64,000 bases of DNA, from positions 124,001 through 188,000 of the forward strand of contig CAXSAZ010000003.1 of assembly GCA_964235485.1 (NCBI GenBank). Direction: 5' to 3'. The notes under the pieces are model-generated. The model was not told where the DNA came from and made no database searches. It saw nothing but the letters and a program-made list of their open reading frames with translations. A program made the position numbers and the translations under genes. The stretch is from CAHJXG01 sp964235485 (GTDB taxonomy: Bacteria; Pseudomonadota; Alphaproteobacteria; Acetobacterales; Acetobacteraceae). Below are positions 24,727 to 33,405 of this stretch, one piece after another (the stretch's first letter is position 1; every line of letters starts with the position of its first letter).

Positions 24727-24808
24727 ATGAGAAAGAAACAGTTCTGCGCGGCAAACTCTTCCGGGTTTGTCCAACAATTCATGTTGTGCCTCAGGACGTT
24801 GCGCCCAT

Positions 24809-25453
24809 TCAGCCAAACGTCGTCAGCAAGTCCTCCATCTGCGCCGGCGACAACGTGCGGACCGGCGCCCCGCGCAGCGTGAGGAACAGCTTCGCCGCCT
24901 CTTCCAACTCCTCCGCCGCATACACCGCCTCCGTCAACGTGCGCCCGCTGACCACGGGGCCGTGGTTCGCCAGCAACACCGCCCGCGCCGTGCGCGCTTC
25001 CGCGGCGATGGCCGGCTCCATCGCGGCGTCGCCGGGCCGGTAGTACGGCACGACCGGCAGGCGTCGGCCCACGCGCATCACGAAGTAAGGGGTGAGCGGC
25101 GGGATCGGGCACTCCGCATCCACCCCCTCCAGGCACGCCGCCGCGGTCGCCATGGTGGAATGGAGGTGCACCACCGCCCCGGCATCCTCCCGCGCCCGGT
25201 AGAACGCCCGGTGCATGAACACCTCCTTGGAGGGCGGGTCGCCGCCCACGTGCGCGAACTCCGCGTCGAGCCGCGACAGTTGCGCCGGGTCCAGCCGGCC
25301 CAGGCAGGAGTTGGTCGGCGTCATCAGGTATCCGTCCGGCAGCCGCACGCTGATGTTCCCCGCGCTGCCGACCGAGTAGCCGCGGGCGAACAGGCTTGCC
25401 GCCAACGTCACCAGCAGGGTGCGCAGTTCCGCCTCCTCCATGCCCGTCCCCAT
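24809..25453 (-). CDS. otnC: class II aldolase-family 3-oxo-tetronate 4-phosphate decarboxylase
   Basis: This 214-residue class II aldolase/adducin-fold enzyme has GYSVGSAGNISVR near residue 29, MTPTNSCLG, and SKEVFMHRAFY with the catalytic glutamate. The zinc ligands are in VVHLHSTMAT, with a further histidine in LANHGPVV. Partnering with the upstream DUF1537 kinase identifies it as OtnC, which decarboxylates 3-oxo-tetronate 4-phosphate to dihydroxyacetone phosphate. The start ATG at 25453 overlaps the kinase stop by one base. An L-fuculose-phosphate aldolase activity is the alternative. Confidence 0.85.
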   Translation of the reverse strand: MGTGMEEAELRTLLVTLAASLFARGYSVGSAGNISVRLPDGYLMTPTNSCLGRLDPAQLSRLDAEFAHVGGDPPSKEVFMHRAFYRAREDAGAVVHLHSTMATAAACLEGVDAECPIPPLTPYFVMRVGRRLPVVPYYRPGDAAMEPAIAAEARTARAVLLANHGPVVSGRTLTEAVYAAEELEEAAKLFLTLRGAPVRTLSPAQMEDLLTTFG

Positions 25454-26718
25454 CACGCCAGCCGCTCGAACGCTTCGAGGAAGAAGTCGCGCCTGCCGAA
25501 GTTGCCGGACTTCAGCGCCAGCAACAGCGGTGCCGTCCCGCCCTCCGCGTAAGTCCAGGGCACGCCGGGGTCGATCTCTGCCCCGATGCGCAGCCGCTTT
25601 ACCCCGAGCCGCCCCACCACCGCGCCACTGGTTTCGCCGCCCGCCACCACCATGCGCCGCACGCCCCGCGCCACCAGCCCGGCGGCGATCCCGGCCATCG
25701 CCTCCTCCACCAGCGCCCCCGCGGCGTCCCGGCCCAGCCGCGCCTGCAGGGCCTGCACCCGGTCCGGCGGCGCGCTGGCCGCGATCACCACGGGCGTGTC
25801 GCCCAGCTTGCCCTCCGCCCAATCCAGCGCCTGCGCGGTCAGCGCCGCCGGGTCGGGCGTTCTCATGGGGTCAAGCTCCAACGTCGGCACCCGGTTCCGG
25901 ACTGCGCCCAACTGGAACAGCGTGGCGCGCGAGCACGACCCGGCCAGCACCGCCCCCGCCCCCGGCGCATCCGGCAACGCGCCCGCGTCCCCTTGCCCCA
26001 GCAGCCCGGCCCGGCGGAAGTTCTCCGGCAATCCCATCGCCACCCCCGAGCCGCCCGTCACCAGCGCCTGGCCGTCCACCGCCTCGCCGATGGCCAGCAG
26101 GTCCGCCTCCGTCACAGCATCGACAACCGCGTAGCGCCGCCCCTGCTCCTTGAGCGTCGCGAGCGCCGAGCGGATCACCGCCCCGCCCCGCGCCACCGTC
26201 ACGAACGGCACCAGCCCCACCGTCCCATCCGTTTGCCGCGACAGCACGCGCACGAGGTTGGGGTCCCGCATCGGCGTCAACGGGTGGTCCTGCATCCCGC
26301 TTTCGGACAGCAGCGCGTGGCCCACGAACAGGTGCCCTTGGTAAACCGTGCGCGCGTTGGCCGGAAACGCCGGGCAGGCAATGGCGAAGCCGCAGCCCAA
26401 GGCCGCGATCAGCGCGTCCGCCACCGGGCCGATGTTGCCCTCCTCCGTGCTGTCGAACGTCGAGCAGTACTTGGAGAACATCTGCCGGCACCCGGCCGCT
26501 TGCAGCCAAGCGAGCGCCGCCAGGCTTTCCCCCACCGCCTGTCGGGCCGGCGCCGTGCGGGATTTCAGCGCGACCACTATGGCGTCCACCTCCGGCGCCG
26601 GCTCGTGGGCCGCGGGCACGCCGATCAACTGCACGGTGCGCATCCCGCCGCGCACCAGGGTCGAGGCGAGGTCGGTTGCCCCGGTGAAATCGTCCGCGAT
26701 GCAGCCCAGCAACGCCAT
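25453..26718 (-). CDS. otnK: 3-oxo-tetronate kinase (DUF1537 family)
   Basis: This is a 421-residue four-carbon acid sugar kinase. Its N-terminal domain starts LGCIADDFTGATDLAS, the sugar-binding signature, followed by SKYCSTFDSTEEGNIG and CPAFPANARTVYQGHLFV. The C-terminal nucleotide-binding domain has AGSCSRAT near residue 260 and the VAGGETSGAVV glycine loop near residue 350. It phosphorylates 3-oxo-tetronate ahead of the OtnC decarboxylation. The usual tetronate dehydrogenase and isomerase (OtnI) are not within this window. Its start follows the glycosyltransferase stop by 2 bases. Confidence 0.88.
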   Translation of the reverse strand: MALLGCIADDFTGATDLASTLVRGGMRTVQLIGVPAAHEPAPEVDAIVVALKSRTAPARQAVGESLAALAWLQAAGCRQMFSKYCSTFDSTEEGNIGPVADALIAALGCGFAIACPAFPANARTVYQGHLFVGHALLSESGMQDHPLTPMRDPNLVRVLSRQTDGTVGLVPFVTVARGGAVIRSALATLKEQGRRYAVVDAVTEADLLAIGEAVDGQALVTGGSGVAMGLPENFRRAGLLGQGDAGALPDAPGAGAVLAGSCSRATLFQLGAVRNRVPTLELDPMRTPDPAALTAQALDWAEGKLGDTPVVIAASAPPDRVQALQARLGRDAAGALVEEAMAGIAAGLVARGVRRMVVAGGETSGAVVGRLGVKRLRIGAEIDPGVPWTYAEGGTAPLLLALKSGNFGRRDFFLEAFERLA

Positions 26719-26720
26719 GT

Positions 26721-27704
26721 TCAGCCCCCCAACGCTTGTTCCATCAGCGCCGCCTGCGCCGCCCAGCCCGGCAGGCGCTGCCCGGCCCGCCAAGCGCCTT
26801 CCGCCATCTCCGCCCGCAGCCCGGCGTCGAACACCATGCGGCGCAGGCATTTTGAAAGCGTCGGCTCGTCCTCCAACGCGCAGACCACGCCCGCGCCCGG
26901 CGGCACCAGCGCGCCGACGCCGCCGGGCTTGCCGCCCTCCGTCACGACGACGGGGATGCCGCGGCGCAGCGCCTCCGCGATGCCCGTGGGATAGCCCTCC
27001 CACCGGCTCGCCAGCGCGAACAGGTGCGCATCCCGCCACAGCGCGTCCAGCGCCGCCCCGTCCGCGTCGGTCAGCAGCCGCACCCGCCCGGCGAGCCCGA
27101 GTTCCGGGATCAGCGCCGCCAAGCGCGCGGCATGGTCCGGGTCCCGCCCGGCCGACCCGGCAATCGCCAGCGTCCAATCGAGGTCAGGAAGCCGCGCCAG
27201 CGCCCGCAGCAGCACGTCATGCCCCTTGCGCGGCGTCAGCACCCCGACCGAGAGGATGCGGCACGTCCCGCTTCCCGGCACGTTGCGCGGCAGGTCGGGC
27301 GCGCCCGGCTCGACCACGTCGACCGCTTGGAGGCCGAACTCCCCGGCCAGCCGCTCCGCCACCGGCCGGCTGGTCGCCACCACGCGCCGGAGCCGCGGCA
27401 GCATCGCCCGCAAAGCGTCCACGACTTCCGCCCGCTGCCCGCCGTCGCGCCCGGCGCGGGCGAGGGCGTGGTGGATCAGCGCCACCGCGCCCGCCTCGGC
27501 CAGCTCGTCCAGCCGCGGCAGCAGGTGCGGCAGCAGCAGCCCGTCGATCACCGGCACGGCGCCGGGCGGCCAGGCGGGGGCGTCGTCCTCCGTCACATGG
27601 GCCGCGTGGCCCCTTTCGCGCAGGGCCGCGGCCATGGCCTCGGCATAGGCCAGGCCGCCGCCGCCCGTGTCGGCGCGGCCGGGAAGGGCGAACGCGATGT
27701 GCAT
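26721..27704 (-). CDS. glycosyltransferase family 4-like protein
   Basis: This 327-residue GT-B fold glycosyltransferase starts at ATG 27704 (MHIAFALPG). A donor-binding C-terminal half shows SVGVLTPRKGHDVLL near residue 158, then ALASRWEGYPTGIAEALRRGIPVVVTEGG near residues 230-258, the E-x7-E region of Glycos_transf_1. It resembles tetronate-cluster and exopolysaccharide glycosyltransferases. Acceptor and sugar are unknown. Although tightly linked to otnK by 2 bases, a functional link to acid-sugar catabolism is not obvious. Confidence 0.8.
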   Translation of the reverse strand: MHIAFALPGRADTGGGGLAYAEAMAAALRERGHAAHVTEDDAPAWPPGAVPVIDGLLLPHLLPRLDELAEAGAVALIHHALARAGRDGGQRAEVVDALRAMLPRLRRVVATSRPVAERLAGEFGLQAVDVVEPGAPDLPRNVPGSGTCRILSVGVLTPRKGHDVLLRALARLPDLDWTLAIAGSAGRDPDHAARLAALIPELGLAGRVRLLTDADGAALDALWRDAHLFALASRWEGYPTGIAEALRRGIPVVVTEGGKPGGVGALVPPGAGVVCALEDEPTLSKCLRRMVFDAGLRAEMAEGAWRAGQRLPGWAAQAALMEQALGG

Positions 27705-27779
27705 GGCGTCCGGCGTACCATAGGCGGGCCACCGGGTCACGCCCGCAGCGCGGGTCGGCCAGTCATGCCCGCGCGAGCA

Positions 27780-28166
27780 TCACGCCCGCATGTGCAGCGC
27801 CATCGCCCCGCGGTCCGCCGCCGCCGCCCCGCTTGCGCCGTAGCGCCCGCTCGTTTGCGCCGCCCCCTGGCGCGCCGCGCGGGCCACCATGTCCAGCACC
27901 TGGCTTTGCACAAGGATCGCGCGCTCCAGCAGCCGCCGGTTTTCCTCTGCGAGGTCGCGCAACTGCAGCGCCAGCCCGGCCGATTCCGGGGTTTGCCGGG
28001 TCGAGGCCGGGCGCTGGGCCGCGGCCTCTGCCAGGGCGCGCGCCGCCGCCAGCTTTTCTTCCAGCAGCGCCGCCGCCGCCGGGGCGTCGAGCGCCCGCAA
28101 CGCCGCGTTCTCCGCCGTGAGCACTTGGGCCAGTCGGGCGGCGGCGGACAGCAGCGGAGTTGCCAT
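27780..28166 (-). CDS. FlgN-like flagellar chaperone
   Basis: This 128-residue alanine-rich helical protein has long amphipathic helices (LLSAAARLAQVLTAENAALR, then LRDLAEENRRLLERAI) typical of FlgN-type export chaperones for hook-associated proteins. Sequence identity in this family is low, so the call depends largely on size, helix pattern and its place one base downstream of the flgJ-like gene. It is the last gene of the flgI-flgJ-flgN run. Confidence 0.65.
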   Translation of the reverse strand: MATPLLSAAARLAQVLTAENAALRALDAPAAAALLEEKLAAARALAEAAAQRPASTRQTPESAGLALQLRDLAEENRRLLERAILVQSQVLDMVARAARQGAAQTSGRYGASGAAAADRGAMALHMRA

Positions 28167-28167
28167 C

Positions 28168-28569
28168 CTACGCTCCCGTCCGCGGCAGTGCTTGCGGCAG
28201 CGCCGTGCGGCTCAGGGCCGGGCGTTCCAGCAGCAACTGCTCCGTCGGCGTCTGCTCCCGCGCGGCTGATGCCCCGGCAACCCCGTCCGGCCGCGCTTCC
28301 TGCATACGCAGCATCTGCTCCATCACCGGGCGGGCCAGGCCCAGCCCGCCCGACTTGGCCACCTGCTTGCCCAGCTCGCTCACCATCATCGGCTTCCAGC
28401 TTTCCTCGCCCGACCCGCCGCCGAACGGGCCTTTGGACGCATCCACCGTTTCGAACATCGGCGCCAGCATCTGGCCCAGCGCCATCGCCTCGAAATCCTG
28501 CGCCGACTTCTGGATGCGCGCCACCTGCTGGGGCGGCAGCTTGGTGTCGATGGGCTGGGTTGGGGTCAT
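28168..28569 (-). CDS. flgJ: FlgJ-like rod-binding protein without muramidase domain
   Basis: This 133-residue protein matches only the N-terminal rod-binding domain of FlgJ: KSAQDFEAMALGQMLAPMF near residues 21-39, then FGGGSGEESWKPMMVSELGKQVAKSGGLGLA. The peptidoglycan hydrolase domain found in enterobacterial FlgJ is absent, as is usual in alphaproteobacteria, where a separate lytic enzyme is used. It caps the growing rod in the periplasm. The stop is 1 base from flgN and the start 9 bases from the end of flgI. Confidence 0.85.
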   Translation of the reverse strand: MTPTQPIDTKLPPQQVARIQKSAQDFEAMALGQMLAPMFETVDASKGPFGGGSGEESWKPMMVSELGKQVAKSGGLGLARPVMEQMLRMQEARPDGVAGASAAREQTPTEQLLLERPALSRTALPQALPRTGA

Positions 28570-28578
28570 CGGGTTCTC

Positions 28579-29691
28579 CTATCGGACGAGAAGGTCGGCT
28601 TGCAGCGCGCCGGCGGCCTTGATGGATTGCAGGATGCTGATCAGGTCGCGCGGGCCGACGCCCAGGGCGTTGAGGCTCGCCACCAGATCGCGCAGCGTCA
28701 CGCCGCCGCGCAGGATGCCGAGCCGGCGGTCCGCCTGGTCATCGACCTGGATGCGGGTCCGCGGCGCCACCGTGGTCTGCCCGTCCGACAGCGGCTCCGG
28801 CTGGCTCACCTCCGGCGCTTCGGTCACGCGGATCGTGAGGTTGCCCTGGGCGATGGCGACCGTGCTGATGCGGACGTTGGCGCCCATGACGACCGTCCCG
28901 CTGGCCTCGTCGATCACCACCACGGCCGCGTTGTCCGGCTCGATCCGCAGGTCCTCGATGCGGGCGAGTGCGTCGATGGGGTCGCGCCCGGCCAACTGCA
29001 GCGCCACGGTGCGCGGGTCGGTCGCCCGCGCCAGGCTGCCGCCGAGCGCGCGGTTGATCGCGTCCGCCATGCGCCGGGCGGTGGTGAGGTCCGGGTTGCG
29101 CAAACCGAGCCGAAGCACCGACTTGGCGCCGAGCTGGAAGGGGATTTCCCGCTCCACGGTGGCGCCGTTGGCGATGCGGGCGGAGGTCGGCACGTTGCGG
29201 GTCACAGAACCCGCCGCCCCGCGCGCCGCGATGGCCCCGGTCGCCAGCGCCCCCTGCGACACCGCATACACCTCCCCGTCCGCGCCCAGCAGCGGCGTGA
29301 CGAGCAGCGTGCCGCCGGTCAGGTTATTGGCATCGCCCAGCGCGGAGACCGCCACGTCGATGCGGCTGCCGCTGCGGGCAAAGGCCGGCAGGCTCGCCGT
29401 GACCATGACGGCGGCGACGTTCTTGGTCTTCAGCCGGCTTTCCTGGTCGCGCGTGTTGACGCCGAGCCGCTCCAACATGCCGATCAGCGATTGCCGGGTG
29501 AACACCGCGCTGTCCAGCCGGTCCCCGGTGCCGTTCAGGCCGACCACCAGGCCGTAGCCGACCAACTGGTTGTCGCGCACGCCCTCCACGTCGGCGATGT
29601 CCTTGATCCGCACCTGGGCGGACGCGCCAGGGACGAGCCAAGCCGGGACGAGCAGAAGGGCGAGCAGGAGGGGGAGGCCGCGGAACATCAT
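28579..29691 (-). CDS. flgI: flagellar P-ring protein FlgI
   Basis: This 370-residue periplasmic protein has a signal peptide (residues 1-25, ending ASAQ). The FlgI signature follows immediately: RIKDIADVEGVRDNQLVGYGLVVGLNGTGD. Later motifs include LKTKNVAAVMVTA, GTLLVTPLLGADG and the C-terminal ILQSIKAAGALQA. It polymerises into the P-ring around the distal rod. The start is the first of two adjacent ATGs at 29691. It heads the minus-strand flgI-flgJ-flgN unit and is divergent from fliX. Confidence 0.95.
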   Translation of the reverse strand: MMFRGLPLLLALLLVPAWLVPGASAQVRIKDIADVEGVRDNQLVGYGLVVGLNGTGDRLDSAVFTRQSLIGMLERLGVNTRDQESRLKTKNVAAVMVTASLPAFARSGSRIDVAVSALGDANNLTGGTLLVTPLLGADGEVYAVSQGALATGAIAARGAAGSVTRNVPTSARIANGATVEREIPFQLGAKSVLRLGLRNPDLTTARRMADAINRALGGSLARATDPRTVALQLAGRDPIDALARIEDLRIEPDNAAVVVIDEASGTVVMGANVRISTVAIAQGNLTIRVTEAPEVSQPEPLSDGQTTVAPRTRIQVDDQADRRLGILRGGVTLRDLVASLNALGVGPRDLISILQSIKAAGALQADLLVR

Positions 29692-29784
29692 GGACGGGAG
29701 GCTACGCGGAAAACGTTTACGGATCGTAAAGGCGTCGTGGCATAAGGTGCAGCGGCCGGATGGGTCGAGAGGATTGGACAGGCC

Positions 29785-30207
29785 ATGAGCATCGTTTCCC
29801 CGTTGGGTCAGCCGGCCTCCGCCGCCCTCCGCCCCCGCGGCAAGGCGGGACCCGGCGGCTTCCGCCTGCTGGAAGGGGCCGACACGCACGCGCCTGCCGC
29901 CGCCGCCGGGCCGGCGCCCGTGGGGCTGCACGGCCTGCTGGCTTTGCAGGAAGCCGAGGCCGACGCCGTGCAGGACCGCGCGGCGCGGCGCCACGCCGGG
30001 GCGATGCTGGACGACCTGTCATCCATGCAGCGCGCGCTGCTGGGCGGCGACCCGGATGCGGGGACGGCGGCGCTGTCCCGGCTGGCCGATGCGGCCCGGC
30101 GCGGCCCCGCCGCTGCCGACCCGCGCCTCGGCGCCGTTGTGCAGGCCATCGCGATGCGCGCCGCGGTGGAAGCCGCGCGCCGGGCGCCACGTGAGGCGGC
30201 CGGGTGA
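29785..30207 (+). CDS. fliX: flagellar assembly regulator FliX
   Basis: This 140-residue protein is alanine-rich in the middle with conserved flanking segments: an N-terminal FRLLEG motif, GLHGLLALQEAE near residue 48, and MLDDLSSMQRALLGG near residue 73. That arrangement, and its position divergent from flgI, identify the alphaproteobacterial FliX family. FliX couples early flagellar structure assembly to the transcription factor FlbD. No flbD is visible in this window. It is followed by dksA on the same strand. Confidence 0.85.
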   Translation: MSIVSPLGQPASAALRPRGKAGPGGFRLLEGADTHAPAAAAGPAPVGLHGLLALQEAEADAVQDRAARRHAGAMLDDLSSMQRALLGGDPDAGTAALSRLADAARRGPAAADPRLGAVVQAIAMRAAVEAARRAPREAAG

Positions 30208-30344
30208 CAGGGCGGTTGCAACTTCGTGTAAAAACCACGCGAAACCATCGGGTTGCGCAACGGGGCCTTGGCATTGCCGCCATGGCGTAGCTATAAGGCC
30301 GGCAACCTCGCAACGGGGTGATCGCCAGTGAAGGGTCCCCGGCC

Positions 30345-30761
30345 ATGATGCTGACATTGCCGCCCGATTATCGGCCCTCGGACGCCGAAGAGTTCATGAA
30401 TCCCATCCAGGTGGAGTACTTCCGCCAGAAGCTGCTCCGCTGGCGTGCGGAGCTGTTGCGCGAAGCGGACGGCACGCTGGCCAGCCTGTCGCAAGGCGGC
30501 ATCCTGGAAGCCGACATCACCGACCGCGCCAGCGTCGAGACCGACCGCGCGTTGGAGCTGCGCACCCGCGACCGCGCCCGCAAGCTGATCAGCAAGATCG
30601 ACCAGGCGCTGACCCGCATCGACAACGGCGTTTACGGGTTTTGCGAGGAAACGGACGAACCTATCGGCCTCAAGCGCCTGGAGGCCCGCCCCATCGCCAC
30701 CATGTCCATCGAGGCGCAGGAACGGCATGAGCGGATGGAGCGCGTTCACCGGGACGATTAG
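30345..30761 (+). CDS. dksA: RNA polymerase-binding protein DksA
   Basis: This 138-residue protein starts LTLPPDYRPSD, then has a coiled-coil core FMNPIQVEYFRQKLLRWRAELL, the tip acidic residues in DITDRASVETD, and the zinc-finger region YGFCEETDEPIGLKRLEARP. Only one of the four classical zinc-binding cysteines remains, as in other alphaproteobacterial DksA proteins with reduced-cysteine fingers. It modulates transcription with ppGpp. ATG 30345 (or 30348) fits the conserved N-terminus better than the upstream GTG at 30318. Confidence 0.92.
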   Translation: MMLTLPPDYRPSDAEEFMNPIQVEYFRQKLLRWRAELLREADGTLASLSQGGILEADITDRASVETDRALELRTRDRARKLISKIDQALTRIDNGVYGFCEETDEPIGLKRLEARPIATMSIEAQERHERMERVHRDD

Positions 30762-30844
30762 GACGCCCAGCCCTTCCAAATCGACCTGGCGAGTTCCGCG
30801 TTGGAGGCTGCCAAGAGAGTTCGGGCGCGAGAACGCCGCTGTTG

Positions 30845-31585
30845 TCAGGCACCGGCAGGCGGGTGGTGGTGCGCGGGTCTCGCCGCGGCCTGCGGCCATA
30901 GCGCGACCAGCAGCGCCAAAGCGGCAACGCTGGCGGCGGCTGCGGCCAACAATCCGAGGTTGAGGCCATCCGGAGCCACCAGGTAGTCGCCCCCGTTGGT
31001 GCCCGCCGTGCGCACGACCGCCACGGTTGCCCAGTATGCGCCGACGGTTGCAGCGCCTCCGTTCGCCGCGGCAACGACCGCGACCGCCCAAACGACCGCC
31101 CACGCCGCCGTGGACGAGCCAAGGCTGGCGATGTCCGCGCAGTAATCCCCCAGCACGGTGCCGAGCGTGCCGGCGCAGAGCATGGCGATCCAGTGGACGG
31201 CGTTGGCTTGCGGCAGGGCCTCGCGGCCTGCGCTCCGCGTGCCGTTCCCCGCCGCCGCCACGAGAAGGGCCAGCAACGCGGCCATGGCCAGGATGAACGG
31301 TGGCGGAGGGATGCGCAGGTCATGGGTTGCAAGGTCGCCGACGTTGGTGGCGGCCGTTCGCACAAGGAGGATGGCCGTCCAGTAGAACGCCTCCGTTTCG
31401 GTGCGGGACCGGCGTTCCGCCCACAGCACCCCGGCGAACAAAGCAAGCAGGACCGGCAACCCGCGGACATGCCCCAACCCGAGCACGTGGGAGCAAGCAT
31501 CCCCGATATTCGCGCCGGCGATGCTGGCCAGGGTGAGCGCAGCCCAGTAACGGAGGTTGCAAAGGGGAAGGTGCTTGTCGTTCAT
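30845..31585 (-). CDS. COG4705-type membrane protein with fourfold repeat
   Basis: This 246-residue integral membrane protein is made of four similar units. Each has a membrane segment followed by a G/A-x-N/L-x-GD motif: AGANIGD near residue 22, AATNVGD near residue 82, GTVLGDY near residue 148 and AGTNGGDY near residue 205. This matches a family of uncharacterised membrane-anchored proteins (COG4705). Eight short spans are plausible, with the aspartates inside the membrane plane as for ion or substrate conduction. It lies on the opposite strand between dksA and flgH and is not a known flagellar gene. Confidence 0.75.
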   Translation of the reverse strand: MNDKHLPLCNLRYWAALTLASIAGANIGDACSHVLGLGHVRGLPVLLALFAGVLWAERRSRTETEAFYWTAILLVRTAATNVGDLATHDLRIPPPPFILAMAALLALLVAAAGNGTRSAGREALPQANAVHWIAMLCAGTLGTVLGDYCADIASLGSSTAAWAVVWAVAVVAAANGGAATVGAYWATVAVVRTAGTNGGDYLVAPDGLNLGLLAAAAASVAALALLVALWPQAAARPAHHHPPAGA

Positions 31586-31724
31586 GAACCGATCTGGCAG
31601 GCGGGTCGTGCCATTGGCAAGCGGCAGTTCTGTGGCAGCTCCCGCTTCGTCGCGGCCATGGCGCCGCGCGTCGCCTGCACGGACCAAGCCCGGGGCTTTT
31701 GACGCCCCGGACAAGCCCCACCCC

Positions 31725-32456
31725 TCAGAACGGCAGCAGCACGTCCAGCAGTTGCTGCCCGTAGCGGGGCCGCTGCACGTCCGAAATCTGCCCGCGCCCG
31801 CCATAAGCGATCCGCGCCTCCGCCAGACGGTCGTGCCGCACCGTGTTGTCGCTGCCGATGTCCTGGGGGCGGAGCACGCCGCTGACCTGCAGCTCCCGCA
31901 ACTCGTTGTTCACCCGCACCTCCTGCCGGGCGGCCACAGCCAGGTTGCCGTTGGGCAGCGCCTGGGTGATCACGCCGGCCAAGCGCAGCGTCACCGTCTC
32001 GTTGCGCTTGATCGCCCCGGTGCCGCTGGCGCTGCCTGCGCTGTTGGCGGACACCAGGTTTTTCACGTCCAGCGCCTTGGCCAGCATCTTGGGCAGGGAG
32101 GCCTCGAAGCCCAGCAGGTTGGGCAGGCCCAGGCTTTCCTGGCCGGTGCGGCCCTGGTTGGACTGGTTCTTGAAGTCGGCGGCGTCCGTGATGTTGACCA
32201 GGATGGTCACAATGTCGCCCACCGCCGCGGCGCGCTGGTCCTTGAAAAAGGCGCGGCTGCCGGTGCGCCACAGGCTGTTCTCCTCCACGGGCGCCATCTG
32301 CGGCCGGGGCATCGGCAGGCTGATCGGGCGGTAGCCCGGGTCGGCGGTCGGGTCGCTGCTCGGCGTCATCGCGGGCGGACGCCCGATCTCCGACAGCCGC
32401 GTGAGCGAGCCGCAGCCCGGCAGCAGCAGCACCAGCGCCAGGACGGCCCGCTTCAT
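31725..32456 (-). CDS. flgH: flagellar L-ring lipoprotein FlgH
   Basis: This 243-residue outer-membrane lipoprotein has a lipobox LLPGC (cysteine near residue 15). It carries the FlgH signatures NSLWRTGSRAFFKDQRAAAVGDIVTI near residue 60, TGAIKRNETVTLRLAGVITQALPNGNL near residue 147, and SGVLRPQDIGSDNTV near residue 193. It forms the L-ring bushing. Its ATG overlaps the flgA stop by four bases, making it the last gene of flgF-flgG-flgA-flgH. Confidence 0.95.
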   Translation of the reverse strand: MKRAVLALVLLLPGCGSLTRLSEIGRPPAMTPSSDPTADPGYRPISLPMPRPQMAPVEENSLWRTGSRAFFKDQRAAAVGDIVTILVNITDAADFKNQSNQGRTGQESLGLPNLLGFEASLPKMLAKALDVKNLVSANSAGSASGTGAIKRNETVTLRLAGVITQALPNGNLAVAARQEVRVNNELRELQVSGVLRPQDIGSDNTVRHDRLAEARIAYGGRGQISDVQRPRYGQQLLDVLLPF

Positions 32457-33400
32457 CGCGAAGCCACCTGCGGCAGACGGCCGCTATTGTTCACCGGCCC
32501 GCCCCCCGGCAGCACCCGCGCCCGGCCCGGCCCCGTCACCTCCGCTTCCACCACGACGCGGGATGCCGGGTTCACGACGTGGACCCGCTCGCCGATCCCC
32601 GCCGGTCCCATCGCGACGCCCTGCGCCGTCAGTTGGATGCCGGGGGTGTCGAGCGCCAGCAGCATGGCCATGCCCTTATGCACCACCGCCGGGCGGCCCA
32701 GGTCCGCCAGTTGGATCGGCTGGCCCGGCGACACCGAACGGCGCAGCGCCTGGCCCTCCGCTTCCCGCATCGCGCGCACCACCTCGCCCTTGGCCTGCGT
32801 GGCGCGCATCCGGACCCATTCGAGGTCGTTCTTCTCGATCACGTCGCCGGGCGCCATGCGGCGGCGCGGCACCGGCACTTCGGTCATCTCCAGCACCCGG
32901 CCGGACAAGCGCAGTTGCGCCGCCGGCGCGTTGTCGGCCACGACGCCCATCAGCGCGGTGAAGCGCCCGGTGCCGCCGTCATATTCCAATTGCGTCACAT
33001 CCACCTCCGTTGCAGCCCCCATGCCCACCACCGGCGCCGTGAAGCCCGGCAGTTCCAAATCCCCGTCCCGCGGCGCGCCCGCCGCCGTCAGCGCCGTGCG
33101 CAGCGGCCCCGTCACCTCGTCCCGGCCCAGCGTGCGTCCGGGGCGGTCCAGCACCGCGCGCTCGTTCACGCCCATCGGACGCCAATCGACGCCGTATTGC
33201 CGGGCGATGGCCTCCAACTGCCGGGCTTCCACCGTGATGCGCGCGCCGGGCGCGGGCGCAGGGCCGAGCGCCCGGCTGTCCGCGCCGTCGAACAGGTCGG
33301 CCAGGGTCACGACCGGGGCGGACAGCGTGACGAAGGGCCGCAAGGTCGCCGCCGACGCAGGAAGGGCCGCGCAGGCCAGCAGCATCGAAAGGAGCTTCAT
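32453..33400 (-). CDS. flgA: P-ring assembly chaperone FlgA
   Basis: This 315-residue periplasmic protein has a signal peptide (ATG 33400, MKLLSMLLACAALPASAA). Its C-terminal SAF domain runs from about residue 165: VPVPRRRMAPGDVIEKNDLEWV, then GQALRRSVSPGQPIQLADL and GIGERVHVVNPAS. FlgA assists polymerisation of FlgI. An in-frame GTG at 33409 would add three residues. The ATG is preferred because the signal peptide then starts normally. It lies 5 bases from flgG. Confidence 0.92.
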   Translation of the reverse strand: MKLLSMLLACAALPASAATLRPFVTLSAPVVTLADLFDGADSRALGPAPAPGARITVEARQLEAIARQYGVDWRPMGVNERAVLDRPGRTLGRDEVTGPLRTALTAAGAPRDGDLELPGFTAPVVGMGAATEVDVTQLEYDGGTGRFTALMGVVADNAPAAQLRLSGRVLEMTEVPVPRRRMAPGDVIEKNDLEWVRMRATQAKGEVVRAMREAEGQALRRSVSPGQPIQLADLGRPAVVHKGMAMLLALDTPGIQLTAQGVAMGPAGIGERVHVVNPASRVVVEAEVTGPGRARVLPGGGPVNNSGRLPQVASR

Positions 33401-33405
33401 CGCCG

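Noticed and set aside
29738..29751. A TGGCA...TGCA sigma-54-like promoter upstream of fliX
   Set aside because: The GG and GC elements are two bases too close for the -24/-12 spacing.
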